14,452 nt of DNA from JBDTRY01 sp039931435 (GTDB taxonomy: Bacteria; Acidobacteriota; Thermoanaerobaculia; Gp7-AA8), in the NCBI GenBank assembly GCA_039931435.1, contig JBDTRY010000082.1:1-14452 (forward strand). The letters run 5' to 3'. Positions 5,959 through 13,627 of this stretch are shown in pieces (the first letter of the stretch is position 1; the number at the start of each line of letters is the position of its first letter). A model generated the notes under the pieces. That model was not told the origin of the DNA and did no database searches. It worked only from the letters and a program-made list of their open reading frames with translations. A program made the position numbers and the translations under genes.

Positions 5959-7686
5959 ATGGAGAGCGTGATGAATGTCACGGCTGCCTTGTTCCTCGGT
6001 GTGGTGACAGCAGCAACCGACGCGGATCGGTGGATGGCTGATTTCGAGCAGATCGTGTGCGAGATCGACTCGCACTACGCCAACCTGGATTCCGTCATCG
6101 TCGATCGTGGAATGGATCTTCCGGAGATCGAGAAGAGCACCGCGGAGCGACTTCGGTCTGTCAACACGGACGACGAGGCCAGGGCTGTCATCAACGGTTT
6201 CCTGAACGCCTTCGGCGATGGACATGTGGGCGTCGAATGGAGCATTCCTGCCTCGCCGGCGGATCTCGAGACCGCTGGCACGCTCTGCGACCGTCTGGGA
6301 TATCGAGCCCGGGAGGACAGGTCCGGCATCGACTTCTCCAGAATTCCGGAGTATCGGCCCATCGACGATGAAGATTCGGCTGACGTCCCCGGAGGAATTC
6401 TCCCATTCCACGGCGGTGCGAAGGCAGGCGTCGTACGCATTCAGTTATTCAGCTCCGATCAGCATCCTCGTCTATGCCGGATCGCGCAGAGACAGTTGAA
6501 GCTGGCCGACGATCAGTCCTGCGAAGGCGACTGCCGTCATCGCTTCAACAACAGGGTGGACGATCTCCTTACCGCATCGCTGGAGCGCAGACTGAAGAGC
6601 CTCCGCAGGGCGGGGGCCACAACGATCGTTGTGGACATCACCGGGAATGGAGGAGGGAGCGACTGGGTGGAGCCGGCCGCAAGAGTGCTCACCCCGATCC
6701 CTCTGCAGGCATCAGCCATGGGCTTCATCCGCCACGCACACTGGGTGAAACAACTGGGCGAAGAACTGGACGATGTCGAATATGACCTGGTAAATGGCGG
6801 AGCGAAGAATGTGCTGCTTCAGCGCGCGGCGAAGTCGTTGCGCGAGGCGAAGAACGCGGCCTCGAGCACGTGCCAGGGTCCCTGCCCGATGATCGTGTCC
6901 CGGTCCCTCTTCGCTTCGGGTGTTCTTTCCTACGCAAAGCCGGGTTCACTCCCTGAGGGACGAGCGAGTTCGACGTTGTTTCACCCGAGCAGGTACACCT
7001 ACCACGAAGGAGCGAACGAACTTCCACTGATCATTCTCGTCGACCAGCGTACGGCATCCGCTTCAGAATACTTTTCGGCATTAATGCAGGACAACGGGGC
7101 AGGCACCGTGGCCGGGCAGCCCACCCGCGGTGCTGGTTGCGGTCACACCAACGGCGGAATCTACGCGACACTGGCAAACTCCGGAGCGCGCCTTTCACTT
7201 CCGGATTGCGCGCGGTTCCGTTCCGATGGGAGCAATGAGGTCGTCGGGATTACTCCGGACGTCCTCATCCCCTGGGGGGGGGTTCGACAGCCGTTATCAG
7301 AAAGCGGTGAAGACAGTGAAGGTGCTCCGCGGAATGGTTGCGCCTGCAGTTTCCGGATTCTGAATTCTTCATTCGACCTTCCACCGTCATCTCGCTCCCG
7401 GCGCGGAACACCCAACCTGTCATCCCGAAGCCGAAGGGTTGGGATCTCCGGTGAGACTCGGAGCGGTTTCGTTGAACCAGCCGAAGATCCATCCTCGCTT
7501 CGCTCGTTCGGGGTGACATGTTCGCCCGCACTACGTTCCCTACATCTCCGCTGTGCTCGTCAGGATAACGGTTGTCAAATACCGGTCTTCGGCTCTACGC
7601 TGCTCTGTTCCGCGATCTGGCAGGATGGTACGCTGACGTCTCTTCATTCATTACGCGAGGCGAGAGACACCGGGACAAATCGATGA
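5959..7686 (+). CDS. S41-family peptidase, probably frameshifted near its end
   Basis: As read, this is a 575-residue ORF; only about the first 441 residues look natural. A hydrophobic N-terminus (MNVTAALFLGVVTAATDA from the second Met) suggests export. The S41 (tail-specific protease-like) core shows VVDITGNGGGSDW (224-236) and the nucleophile region RTASASEYFSALMQDNG, with S367 as the probable catalytic serine and D378 matching the conserved Asp. The lysine that follows in classical C-terminal processing proteases is missing: the aligned stretch is TRGAGCGHTNGG with Ala at 392. Activity may use other residues or be lost. At 7274-7282 lies a run of nine G. With eight, the frame would continue as FDSRYQKAVKTVKVL and stop at 7363 (467 residues), a normal family ending. 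With nine, the frame runs through repeat DNA and stops at 7684-7686, overlapping the next ATG. AAGGAA (5949-5954) precedes the ATG; a start at 5971 is also possible. Confidence 0.82.
   Translation: MESVMNVTAALFLGVVTAATDADRWMADFEQIVCEIDSHYANLDSVIVDRGMDLPEIEKSTAERLRSVNTDDEARAVINGFLNAFGDGHVGVEWSIPASPADLETAGTLCDRLGYRAREDRSGIDFSRIPEYRPIDDEDSADVPGGILPFHGGAKAGVVRIQLFSSDQHPRLCRIAQRQLKLADDQSCEGDCRHRFNNRVDDLLTASLERRLKSLRRAGATTIVVDITGNGGGSDWVEPAARVLTPIPLQASAMGFIRHAHWVKQLGEELDDVEYDLVNGGAKNVLLQRAAKSLREAKNAASSTCQGPCPMIVSRSLFASGVLSYAKPGSLPEGRASSTLFHPSRYTYHEGANELPLIILVDQRTASASEYFSALMQDNGAGTVAGQPTRGAGCGHTNGGIYATLANSGARLSLPDCARFRSDGSNEVVGITPDVLIPWGGVRQPLSESGEDSEGAPRNGCACSFRILNSSFDLPPSSRSRRGTPNLSSRSRRVGISGETRSGFVEPAEDPSSLRSFGVTCSPALRSLHLRCARQDNGCQIPVFGSTLLCSAIWQDGTLTSLHSLREARDTGTNR
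7274..7282 (+). other. poly-G tract causing the apparent frameshift
   Basis: Nine consecutive G lie in codons 439-442 of the S41 gene. The coding signal moves here from the frame starting at 5959 to the next frame, which ends at 7361-7363. The cause may be an assembly error, a real mutation, slippage-based phase variation or transcriptional slippage; the sequence alone cannot tell them apart. Confidence 0.75.
7364..7682. other. gap between S41 core and GH15 gene, repeat-filled
   Basis: If the S41 gene ends at 7363, this 319-bp stretch is non-coding. It holds the repeat at 7418-7518 and, just before the GH15 ATG, GAGGCGAGAGAC (7657-7668), which also occurs before the transporter gene. No clear promoter is visible: TTGTCA (7572-7577) could be a -35, but the matching -10 region is poor. 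Confidence 0.6.
7418..7518. repeat. TGTCATCCCGAA...TTCGGGGTGACA interspersed repeat
   Basis: A 101-bp unit has ends TGTCATCCCGAA (7418-7429) and TTCGGGGTGACA (7507-7518), which are reverse complements except for one base that would still form a G-U pair in RNA. The interior has GGATCTCC and GATCCATCC in opposed positions. It is a relative of the copies at 181-295 and 14381-14440. Confidence 0.7.
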
Positions 7687-9479
7687 AGATTGAAGACTAC
7701 GCAGTTCTGGGCGATCTCGGCTCGGCCGCACTCGTATCCAGAGATGGATCCATCGACTGGCTCTGTCTGCCAAGGTTCGATTCGCCCGCCTGTTTCGCCG
7801 CGCTGCTCGGTACGAGCGAGAACGGCCGCTGGCTGCTGCAGGCCGATGAGCCCGCGGAGATCACCCGCTGCTACCGTAAGGACACGCTCGTTCTGGAGAC
7901 GACTTACGAGACCGAGACCGGTGCGGTGCTGGTCACCGACGCCATGATCGTGGGCGCCGAGGTACCCACCCTCATCCGTCAGGTCGAGGGGCTGCGGGGC
8001 AGCGTGACCATGCGCATGGACCTGGTCATCCGCTTCGACTACGGTTCAATCGTTCCCTGGGTCACCCGCAACGTCTGGGGCGGTATTCGGGCCATAGCGG
8101 GTCCGGACGCCCTTCGCCTTTCGTCGACGGTCGAGCTCATCGGCCGCAACCTCCGCACGGAATCGAAATTCGAAGTGCGTGAAAAGGACAAGTTTCCGTT
8201 CGTGCTCACCTGGACACCTTCGAACGATGGAGCGCCTCGCCAGATCGATCGGCCGGAAGAGGCTATCGACGACACCGCCACGTTCTGGAAGGAATGGATC
8301 AAGTCCTGTACCTACAGGGGACCCTATGAAGAACAGGTGCGGCGCTCTCTGCTGGCACTGAAAACTCTCATCCACGAGAATACCGGGGGCATCGTGGCCG
8401 CCGTCACCACGTCGCTCCCCGAGACGATCGGCGGCTCACGAAACTGGGATTATCGTTTCTGCTGGATTCGTGATTCAACCCTCACACTCTCCGCGCTCCT
8501 GACCGCAGGCTATCGGGCCGAAGCCCAGCGGTGGGAAGAATGGCTGCTCCGCGCCGTGGCCGGAACGCCGTCCCAGCTGAACCTGATGTACGGGCTTTAC
8601 GGCGAACGGCGCCTGACGGAAATTGAGTTGCCCTGGCTGGATGGATATGAGGGATCGACTCCGGTGCGGATAGGGAACGGCGCATACGCGCAGGTGCAGA
8701 TGGATGTCTTCGGCGAGCTTCTGGGCTCGTTCCATGTCGGGCGGCTCAAGGGAATTCATACGACCGAGTCCTGGAAAATCGAGAGGAAGATCGTGGCACA
8801 CATCGAGAAGCACTGGCAGGAGCCGGACAACGGGATCTGGGAAGTACGGGGCCCGCGTCAGCAATTCACCCACTCCAAGGTCATGGCCTGGCTGGCGGTG
8901 ACGTGCGCCATTCGTGCAGTCGAGGATTTCGGATTGGAAGGGCCAGCTGAACGCTGGAAAGATCTCGCAGCAGAGATTCACGAGGAGGTTTGCGAACAGG
9001 GATTCGATAAGGAGCTGGGAAGCTTCGTGCAGAGCTACGGATCGAAGAACCTTGACGCCAGCCTGCTCATGATGGCCATCGTGGGATTTCTACCTCCCGA
9101 CGATCCCCGGATTTGCGGCACCGTCGAGGCCATCGAACGCCATCTGCTCGTCGATGGCTTCGTACGGCGGTATTCAGAGGAAACCGACGACGGACTGACC
9201 GGGAAGGAGGGTGCGTTCCTGGCGTGCACATTCTGGCTGATCGACAACCTCAACATGCTCGGCCGTCGTGATGAGGCTGTTACCCACTTCGAGCGTGTGC
9301 TGGGTATCTGCAATGATGTGGGGCTCATGTCCGAGGAATACGACCCGGTCAGCAAACGGATGCTGGGAAATTTTCCGCAAGCCTTCTCCCATATCTCCCT
9401 GATCAACACCGCGTTCAACCTGCAGACGCCGGCCGTCGGCGCCGATGGCGATCCATTCGACGGACAGTCGCCGGCATGA
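7683..9479 (+). CDS. glycoside hydrolase family 15 enzyme (glucoamylase/trehalase type)
   Basis: This 598-residue cytosolic enzyme has no signal peptide and is close to the usual length of bacterial GH15 proteins (about 600). The opening MKIEDYAVLGDLGSAALVSR then DGSIDWLCLPRFDSPACFA is the typical N-terminal beta-sandwich of this group, running to about residue 240. The (alpha/alpha)6 barrel follows, with NWDYRFCWIRD (254-264) as a substrate-pocket signature. GIWEVRG carries E387, the probable general acid, and MSEEYDP carries E551/E552, the probable general base. Inverting hydrolysis of alpha-glucosidic bonds is expected; GIWEVRGPRQQFTHSKVMAW is close to mycobacterial-type trehalases, so trehalose or short malto-oligosaccharides are plausible substrates. 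The ATG at 7683 starts exactly at the family N-terminus; the open frame back to 7572 adds only repeat-derived residues. It converges on the M48 gene. Confidence 0.93.
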   Translation: MKIEDYAVLGDLGSAALVSRDGSIDWLCLPRFDSPACFAALLGTSENGRWLLQADEPAEITRCYRKDTLVLETTYETETGAVLVTDAMIVGAEVPTLIRQVEGLRGSVTMRMDLVIRFDYGSIVPWVTRNVWGGIRAIAGPDALRLSSTVELIGRNLRTESKFEVREKDKFPFVLTWTPSNDGAPRQIDRPEEAIDDTATFWKEWIKSCTYRGPYEEQVRRSLLALKTLIHENTGGIVAAVTTSLPETIGGSRNWDYRFCWIRDSTLTLSALLTAGYRAEAQRWEEWLLRAVAGTPSQLNLMYGLYGERRLTEIELPWLDGYEGSTPVRIGNGAYAQVQMDVFGELLGSFHVGRLKGIHTTESWKIERKIVAHIEKHWQEPDNGIWEVRGPRQQFTHSKVMAWLAVTCAIRAVEDFGLEGPAERWKDLAAEIHEEVCEQGFDKELGSFVQSYGSKNLDASLLMMAIVGFLPPDDPRICGTVEAIERHLLVDGFVRRYSEETDDGLTGKEGAFLACTFWLIDNLNMLGRRDEAVTHFERVLGICNDVGLMSEEYDPVSKRMLGNFPQAFSHISLINTAFNLQTPAVGADGDPFDGQSPA

Positions 9480-9496
9480 GGCTGATGCTGCCCGGA

Positions 9497-9524
9497 AGCG
9501 GGGGCCGTGTGATCGACCCCCGCT
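9497..9524. terminator. bidirectional GC-rich hairpin between GH15 and M48 genes
   Basis: AGCGGGGG (9497-9504) pairs perfectly with CCCCCGCT (9517-9524) around a 12-nt loop. It sits in the 53-bp gap between two converging stop codons, 18 bases after the GH15 stop and 9 bases after the M48 stop. There is no long T run on either side. Confidence 0.6.
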
Positions 9525-9532
9525 CATCGTTC

Positions 9533-11038
9533 TCAATGGCGATGTTCGGGATCGACCTGCAGTGAATTCACCATGGCCTGCAGCAGAGGTCCGTAGGCTT
9601 TTGCATCCGCCTCCGGAGTGATGAACAGGATATAGATCAGGTGATCGTCTCCGAGCTGGCGGCTGACTGCTGTGAGGCGCTCGTTGATGCCCGTATTCGG
9701 ATTCACTCCCCGTAGGCTGACCGCCAGAGCGTTGCCGCCGCTGATCGTGAATCGTTGCGTAGAACCGCGGATGACGCTCAGATGCGGGCTGCTGGCCTGA
9801 ACCTGTCCGATGAGATCCTGCGTGGCCTGGTCCAGCGAGATGTTTCCGTTGTAGACGCTTCCACCGTTTCCGTTGAAGCGTGAGCGAGACTGCTGCGACC
9901 CGAACGGATTGTAATGGTTGACGATCGCTCCATAGACGATTTCCTGCCGACCCCCCACCTCGCCCACTCCGCCGGCCGGAGCCAGCGTCACTCCGGTGGA
10001 TCCCTCCTGATAGACCCTCCAGTTCGACGGATAGGAGAGGCGATAGACACCGGAAGGGCTCGTGTAACTGCTCAACGTGCGCGCAGGAGCTTCCACGCGC
10101 GGGATGGCCGAACTGCCCGAGCTCGGTCGCGTGCGGCTGGGTGACGATGTCCCTCCAGCCGCCGGTCCGGAACGCGCGATCTGCTCCATCGTCGGTGCGT
10201 TTCCATAGCGGCTTCGCAGCGAGGATTGAACGCGATTCAACTCGGCGACATTCGTGGTGGGGTTCGAGGTCATTCCCAGAAGCTTCGCCTCTTTCTCGAT
10301 GCGCGAGATGCGATCCGGGGGGGCGGGGTGGTCGGAGAGAAAGTTCGTCTTCTTCGACTTGTCGACACTTTCCAGAGTATGAAAAAAGTTCACCATGTCC
10401 ACCGGTGAATATCCGCTTGCGGCCAGAATCTGTGCTCCGCGAATGTCGGCCTGGGATTCAAGATCGCGGCTGAATCGAAGAAACAGCACGTTCAGTCCCA
10501 CGCCACCCACGACATTCAGGACCTGGGCAGTGCTTGCACCGATCTTTCCTCCGAGAATGCCGCCAAGGATGCTCAGGCCGGTCTGGGTCGCTGAAGCTTT
10601 CGAAGCCTGGTGGGTGCCGTGACGCAGAGCGACATGGGCGATCTCATGGGCCATCACGCCAGCAACCTCCCCTTCGTTTCGGGCCTGATCGATGACGCCA
10701 CGGTTGATGTAGACGGGCCCTCCCGGCAGGGCAAAAGCGTTGATGTCCGAAGCGTTCACGACCTTGAACGTGTAAGGAAAGTTCGGCCCACCGGCGTTCT
10801 TCGCCAGGCGTTCGCCGATCCGGTTCACGTACGCCTGAACCTGAGAATCGTTGAGGATCGGCATCTGACGATCAACTTCCGCCGCCGACTGCTGCCCGAT
10901 TTCGACGTCCTGCTCGGGCGAGAACATGTTGAATCCTGGATTGACCTTCGTCTGTGCGTCCGCGACGGACGTTGTCAGTGCGGCTACGAGCATCAGGACG
11001 AAAATCGGACGAATCGCTGCCTGGCTTGATCGGTTCAT
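9533..11038 (-). CDS. secreted M48-family metalloprotease with C-terminal extension
   Basis: This 501-residue protein has a signal peptide (residues 1-29, hydrophobic PIFVLMLVAALTTSVADAQ), then an M48 domain related to periplasmic BepA/Oma1-type zinc proteases involved in outer-membrane protein quality control. HEIAH (131-135) holds the two zinc histidines and the catalytic Glu132; E194 in SRDLESQAD is the likely third ligand; DHPAPPDRI (236-244) is the family's HP..RI motif. A Ser/Pro/Gly-rich linker (about 290-335) leads to a domain of about 160 residues (SGVYRLSYPSNWRVYQEG...) resembling a PsbP/DcrB-like fold; this is a guess from pattern. No TPR repeats, unlike BepA. GGAGG (complement of 11047-11051) precedes the ATG by nine bases. 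An open frame continues upstream to 11350 but has no signal peptide in place, so 11038 is preferred. Confidence 0.9.
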   Translation of the reverse strand: MNRSSQAAIRPIFVLMLVAALTTSVADAQTKVNPGFNMFSPEQDVEIGQQSAAEVDRQMPILNDSQVQAYVNRIGERLAKNAGGPNFPYTFKVVNASDINAFALPGGPVYINRGVIDQARNEGEVAGVMAHEIAHVALRHGTHQASKASATQTGLSILGGILGGKIGASTAQVLNVVGGVGLNVLFLRFSRDLESQADIRGAQILAASGYSPVDMVNFFHTLESVDKSKKTNFLSDHPAPPDRISRIEKEAKLLGMTSNPTTNVAELNRVQSSLRSRYGNAPTMEQIARSGPAAGGTSSPSRTRPSSGSSAIPRVEAPARTLSSYTSPSGVYRLSYPSNWRVYQEGSTGVTLAPAGGVGEVGGRQEIVYGAIVNHYNPFGSQQSRSRFNGNGGSVYNGNISLDQATQDLIGQVQASSPHLSVIRGSTQRFTISGGNALAVSLRGVNPNTGINERLTAVSRQLGDDHLIYILFITPEADAKAYGPLLQAMVNSLQVDPEHRH

Positions 11039-11156
11039 GACTTTCTGCCTCCATGGAGCTTCATGCTTCCCGCTAATGCATTGGCGATGCCCTGCCGCTC
11101 GCCGGCTGGCAATGGGGCCCGGAAAAGCTGGCCCGAGCGTCGCAGTAGCCACCGGG

Positions 11157-11720
11157 GTGACCATCCGACTGACCCTTCTCGCAGCTGCTCTCTCCCTCCT
11201 TCTCACCTCCGCCGGATGTACCTCGATGGCACCACAGAAATTCGAGGGCGCCGTACCGGCCTTCGACCCGATCTCTTTCTTCGAGGGTCCCGTTCGCTCG
11301 TGGGGGGTCATCGAGAGCCGGAAAGGGAATCCGCGAAGCAGGTTCCGCACCGAAGTTCAGGGGCAATGGAACGGTCCGTCCCTGACTCTCACCCAACACT
11401 TCTTCTATGAGGACGGCCACAAGCAGGATCGGGTATGGCAGGTGCGGGCTGCCGGGCCGCATCGCTTCGAAGCCACGGCGAATGACGTAGCCGGGACAGC
11501 CATCGGTGTGGCCTACGGAAATACATTCTTCTGGGAGTACACGCTGGCGCTCAGGCCGGGAAATCCGTTGATGAACGTCCGCATGCATCATTGGATGTAT
11601 CTGCAATCCGATGGAACGATGACGAATCGTGTGCGCGTGACCAAGCTGGGGATCACGCTGGCCCGCATCACAGAGCACTTTCAGCGCGGCGAGGCGGTCA
11701 TGCCGTCGATCGGCCCTTGA
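11157..11720 (+). CDS. DUF3833-type lipoprotein
   Basis: From the GTG at 11157 the protein is 187 residues and opens MTIRLTLLAAALSLLLTSAGC, a short lipoprotein signal with the acylated cysteine at 21. The rest matches my memory of the DUF3833 pattern: FFEGPVRSWGVIESRKGNP, GQWNGPSLTLTQHFFYEDG, DVAGTAIGVAYGN, HHWMYLQSDGTMTNR, VTKLGITLARITEHF. The role is unknown; the fold is probably a lipocalin-like beta structure on the periplasmic side. No good ribosome site precedes the GTG. ATG 11112 in the same frame would give a longer signal (36 residues before Cys). The frame back to 10926 overlaps the divergent M48 gene and is not credible. It is divergent from M48 and 76 bases upstream of the DUF5996 gene. 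Confidence 0.8.
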   Translation: MTIRLTLLAAALSLLLTSAGCTSMAPQKFEGAVPAFDPISFFEGPVRSWGVIESRKGNPRSRFRTEVQGQWNGPSLTLTQHFFYEDGHKQDRVWQVRAAGPHRFEATANDVAGTAIGVAYGNTFFWEYTLALRPGNPLMNVRMHHWMYLQSDGTMTNRVRVTKLGITLARITEHFQRGEAVMPSIGP

Positions 11721-11796
11721 GATCGCGGAGAAACCCGGACCCCGGTCCGAGCAGGGCGCTGGACTCCGGCCGGACCCTGGAGAGATACTCGCTCCC

Positions 11797-12702
11797 ATGG
11801 ACGACGAGCTCTGGCCTTCGCTACCTTACGACGCCTGGAAAGACACCTACGCCACCCTGCACATGTGGATGCAGGTGGTCGGGAAAGTGGCCTTGAGCAA
11901 GGCTCCCCCGCTCAACCACAGTTGGGGGATCGCTCTTCAGGTCACTCCCAGCGGCCTCATTACGCGAACGCTCGCCTACGGCGCCCGCTCGTTCACAATG
12001 GAGTTCGATTTTCTCGAGCACGAGCTGGTGATCGCTACCAGCGACGGCGATCGCCGCACACTGGAACTGCGCCCGCAGACCGTGGCAGATTTCTATCGAG
12101 AAGTGAGGCAGACGCTCGAGGAGATGGCACTGCCTGTGAAAATCTGGCCCATGCCGGTGGAGATTGCAGATCCGATCCGATTCGATGAGGACACGCAGCA
12201 CCATTCCTACGATCGGGCGTTCGTCGCGCGCTTCTGGCAGATCATCCGACAGATCGAGCGAATCTTCACCCGCGAACGATGTGGATTCGTCGGCAAGTCC
12301 AGTCCGGCTCATTTTTTCTGGGGAAGCTTCGACCTGGCTGTAACCCGCTTTTCAGGCAGGCCAGCGCCGCGCCGCGACGGTCCCGCCTTCATGCAGGACG
12401 CCTACTCGCACGAAGTGATCAGCCACGGCTTCTGGCTGGGCGGGCCAGACCTGGAGCCCGCGTTCTACACGTACGCCGTACCTGAGCCTGAGGGATTCAA
12501 GGAGGCGGTGGTAGCGCCGGACCAGGCCTTCTATCACAAGGAAATGGGCGAATTCATTCTTTCCTACGAAGCTGTCCGCGCCGCGCCGTCCCCCGATCAG
12601 GCCATCGAGTCGTTCATCTCCAGCACCTATGAGAGAGCGGCCACGCTGGCGAAATGGGATCGTTCCGCGCTGGAACGGGATATCCCCGCTCAGGCAACGT
12701 AG
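11797..12702 (+). CDS. DUF5996-family protein
   Basis: This 301-residue soluble protein shows no signal or membrane segment. I recognise the DUF5996 pattern from WPSLPYDAWKDTYATLHMW at the start, through QVVGKV and NHSWGIALQVTPSGLITR, WPMPVEIADPIRFDEDTQH near residues 114-132, and the very conserved KSSPAHFFWGSFDLAVTRFS around 167-186. The biochemical role is unknown. The His/Asp/Glu-rich conserved motifs suggest an enzyme or ligand-binding pocket, which is inference. GGAGAGA lies 12 bases before the ATG, somewhat far. It follows the DUF3833 gene by 76 bases with no obvious terminator between, so they may share a transcript. It ends in a convergent region full of hairpins. Confidence 0.87.
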   Translation: MDDELWPSLPYDAWKDTYATLHMWMQVVGKVALSKAPPLNHSWGIALQVTPSGLITRTLAYGARSFTMEFDFLEHELVIATSDGDRRTLELRPQTVADFYREVRQTLEEMALPVKIWPMPVEIADPIRFDEDTQHHSYDRAFVARFWQIIRQIERIFTRERCGFVGKSSPAHFFWGSFDLAVTRFSGRPAPRRDGPAFMQDAYSHEVISHGFWLGGPDLEPAFYTYAVPEPEGFKEAVVAPDQAFYHKEMGEFILSYEAVRAAPSPDQAIESFISSTYERAATLAKWDRSALERDIPAQAT

Positions 12703-12730
12703 CGGTCCCCGGCGATCCTCTCCGTGTACG

Positions 12731-12778
12731 GCGGACATTGTCCGCGGGACATAAAGCAGGAAGCCGCGGCTTCCTGCT
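12731..12778 (+). terminator. two tandem hairpins downstream of the DUF5996 gene
   Basis: GCGGAC-ATT-GTCCGC (12731-12745) is followed by a perfect 24-bp palindrome at 12755-12778 (half site AGCAGGAAGCCG). Both can form stable hairpins shortly after the stop codon. The second has no T tract. Together they probably end or stabilise the transcript. Confidence 0.6.
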
Positions 12779-12789
12779 GATCACGTCCG

Positions 12790-12958
12790 CTAGGAGTCTG
12801 CGCGGCAGAAACGCCCGACCGCGAGAGAGTGGAGCGACGAGTCCAGATTCGATCCGATTCGAGCGAGCATAGTGGTTCTATGTGACGAGAATCGGGTCGA
12901 ATGTGGGTCGCCGATGCGCTCTCGCAGCAGGGCGCCTTTCTGCCGCGCAGACTCCTAG
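12790..12958. repeat. 169-bp imperfect palindrome (long hairpin element) at a convergent gene junction
   Basis: The outer arms 12790-12811 and 12937-12958 are perfect reverse complements over 22 bases, starting with CTAGGAGTC and ending with GACTCCTAG. Further inward, GCGAGAG (12821-12827) faces CTCTCGC (12919-12925). Then ATTCGATCCGATTC (12847-12860) faces GAATCGGGTCGAAT (12889-12902), 14 pairs including one that only works as G-U. The tip has CATAG-TGGTT-CTATG (12868-12882). The whole can fold into one long hairpin. The right end contains the response regulator's stop codon (CTA at 12955-12957). It may be a non-autonomous mobile palindrome, a structured RNA or a bidirectional terminator; no coding role is apparent. 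Confidence 0.8.
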
Positions 12959-13392
12959 ACGAAGGATGCGGAGACGACTCTTCGCCGCCGGCGGTCGGGC
13001 GTACGACCCAGCGTGGCCTTGATGTAAGCACCGAGGGCCGCTACATCAAAGGGTTTGATGAAAACGGCATTGACGATCGTAGGATCGAGCTTATGGAAGA
13101 TACTCTCGTCGGCGGCAGAAATCACGGTCACCGACGCCGCCCGGCGGGACGGATTCCGGCGAAGCCACTCGATGACCTCCCAACCGCTGACCTCGGGCAT
13201 CATCAGATCGAGTGTGAGCATGGCGAATGATTCCGCGGCCAGCTTCTCGATCGCCTCAGCCCCGTTTGACGCTACTACCACAGAGATGTTCTCCCGGCGC
13301 AACGTTGCCGCGATCAGCCGCTGAATGGCTTGATCGTCCTCGACGACGAGAACCGGCTGGCGCGAGATGGGGTCTGTAAGATGCTCAGTCAT
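12955..13392 (-). CDS. stand-alone response regulator receiver protein
   Basis: This 145-residue CheY-like protein is a single receiver domain with no DNA-binding or output domain. Phosphorylation pocket residues are present: acidic pair D19/D20 in VVEDDQ, phosphoacceptor D62 in LTLDLMMPEVSG, S92 in VISAAD, and K113 in FIKPFD. It should pass a phosphoryl signal from a histidine kinase encoded elsewhere to a partner protein. Unlike most CheY-like proteins it has an Arg-rich tail (TPDRRRRRVVSASFV), whose final stop codon lies in the end of the long palindrome, so the tail may be altered from its ancestral form. No ribosome site is evident before the ATG. No kinase gene is in the window. Confidence 0.92.
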   Translation of the reverse strand: MTEHLTDPISRQPVLVVEDDQAIQRLIAATLRRENISVVVASNGAEAIEKLAAESFAMLTLDLMMPEVSGWEVIEWLRRNPSRRAASVTVISAADESIFHKLDPTIVNAVFIKPFDVAALGAYIKATLGRTPDRRRRRVVSASFV

Positions 13393-13627
13393 GTTCGGGT
13401 TGGGGACCGACTGCTACGGAGGGCGGACCGCACTGCCGACGCACAATAACATAATCATGGTGACCGTGGAGTGAACCGAATCGTCAGCATCCTCATGATG
13501 AGTCCGCTACGTTCCTGCACGGAACTTCGTTTCTTTGGATACCGACCCAGAGCATTCCCGCGACCTCCCTCCTGCGACAACGAGTCCTTCGATCGATGCA
13601 GCTATCATTGAGGTTCGGAGGAACTGC

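Noticed and set aside
7572..7682. 37-residue N-terminal extension of the GH15 frame
   Set aside because: GH15 proteins of this group start at the MKIEDYAVLGD-type sequence; the extension is repeat-derived.
10926..11156. Long N-terminal extension of the DUF3833 frame
   Set aside because: It runs over the divergent M48 gene; the lipoprotein signal begins only at about 11157, or at 11112 at the earliest.
11039..11350. Upstream extension of the M48 frame
   Set aside because: It would bury the signal peptide 104 residues inside the protein and overlap the DUF3833 gene; a good ribosome site precedes 11038.
12901..13230. Plus-strand open frame from the palindrome into the receiver gene
   Set aside because: It is antisense to a clear receiver domain and begins inside the palindrome; no domain is visible.
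13495..13611. 38-codon frame upstream of the VIT gene as a leader peptide
   Set aside because: No ribosome site, no regulatory codon run and no attenuator hairpin pair are visible.
13535..13627. 31-residue N-terminal extension of the VIT frame
   Set aside because: The strong GGAGGA site and the family start both support the ATG at 13628.
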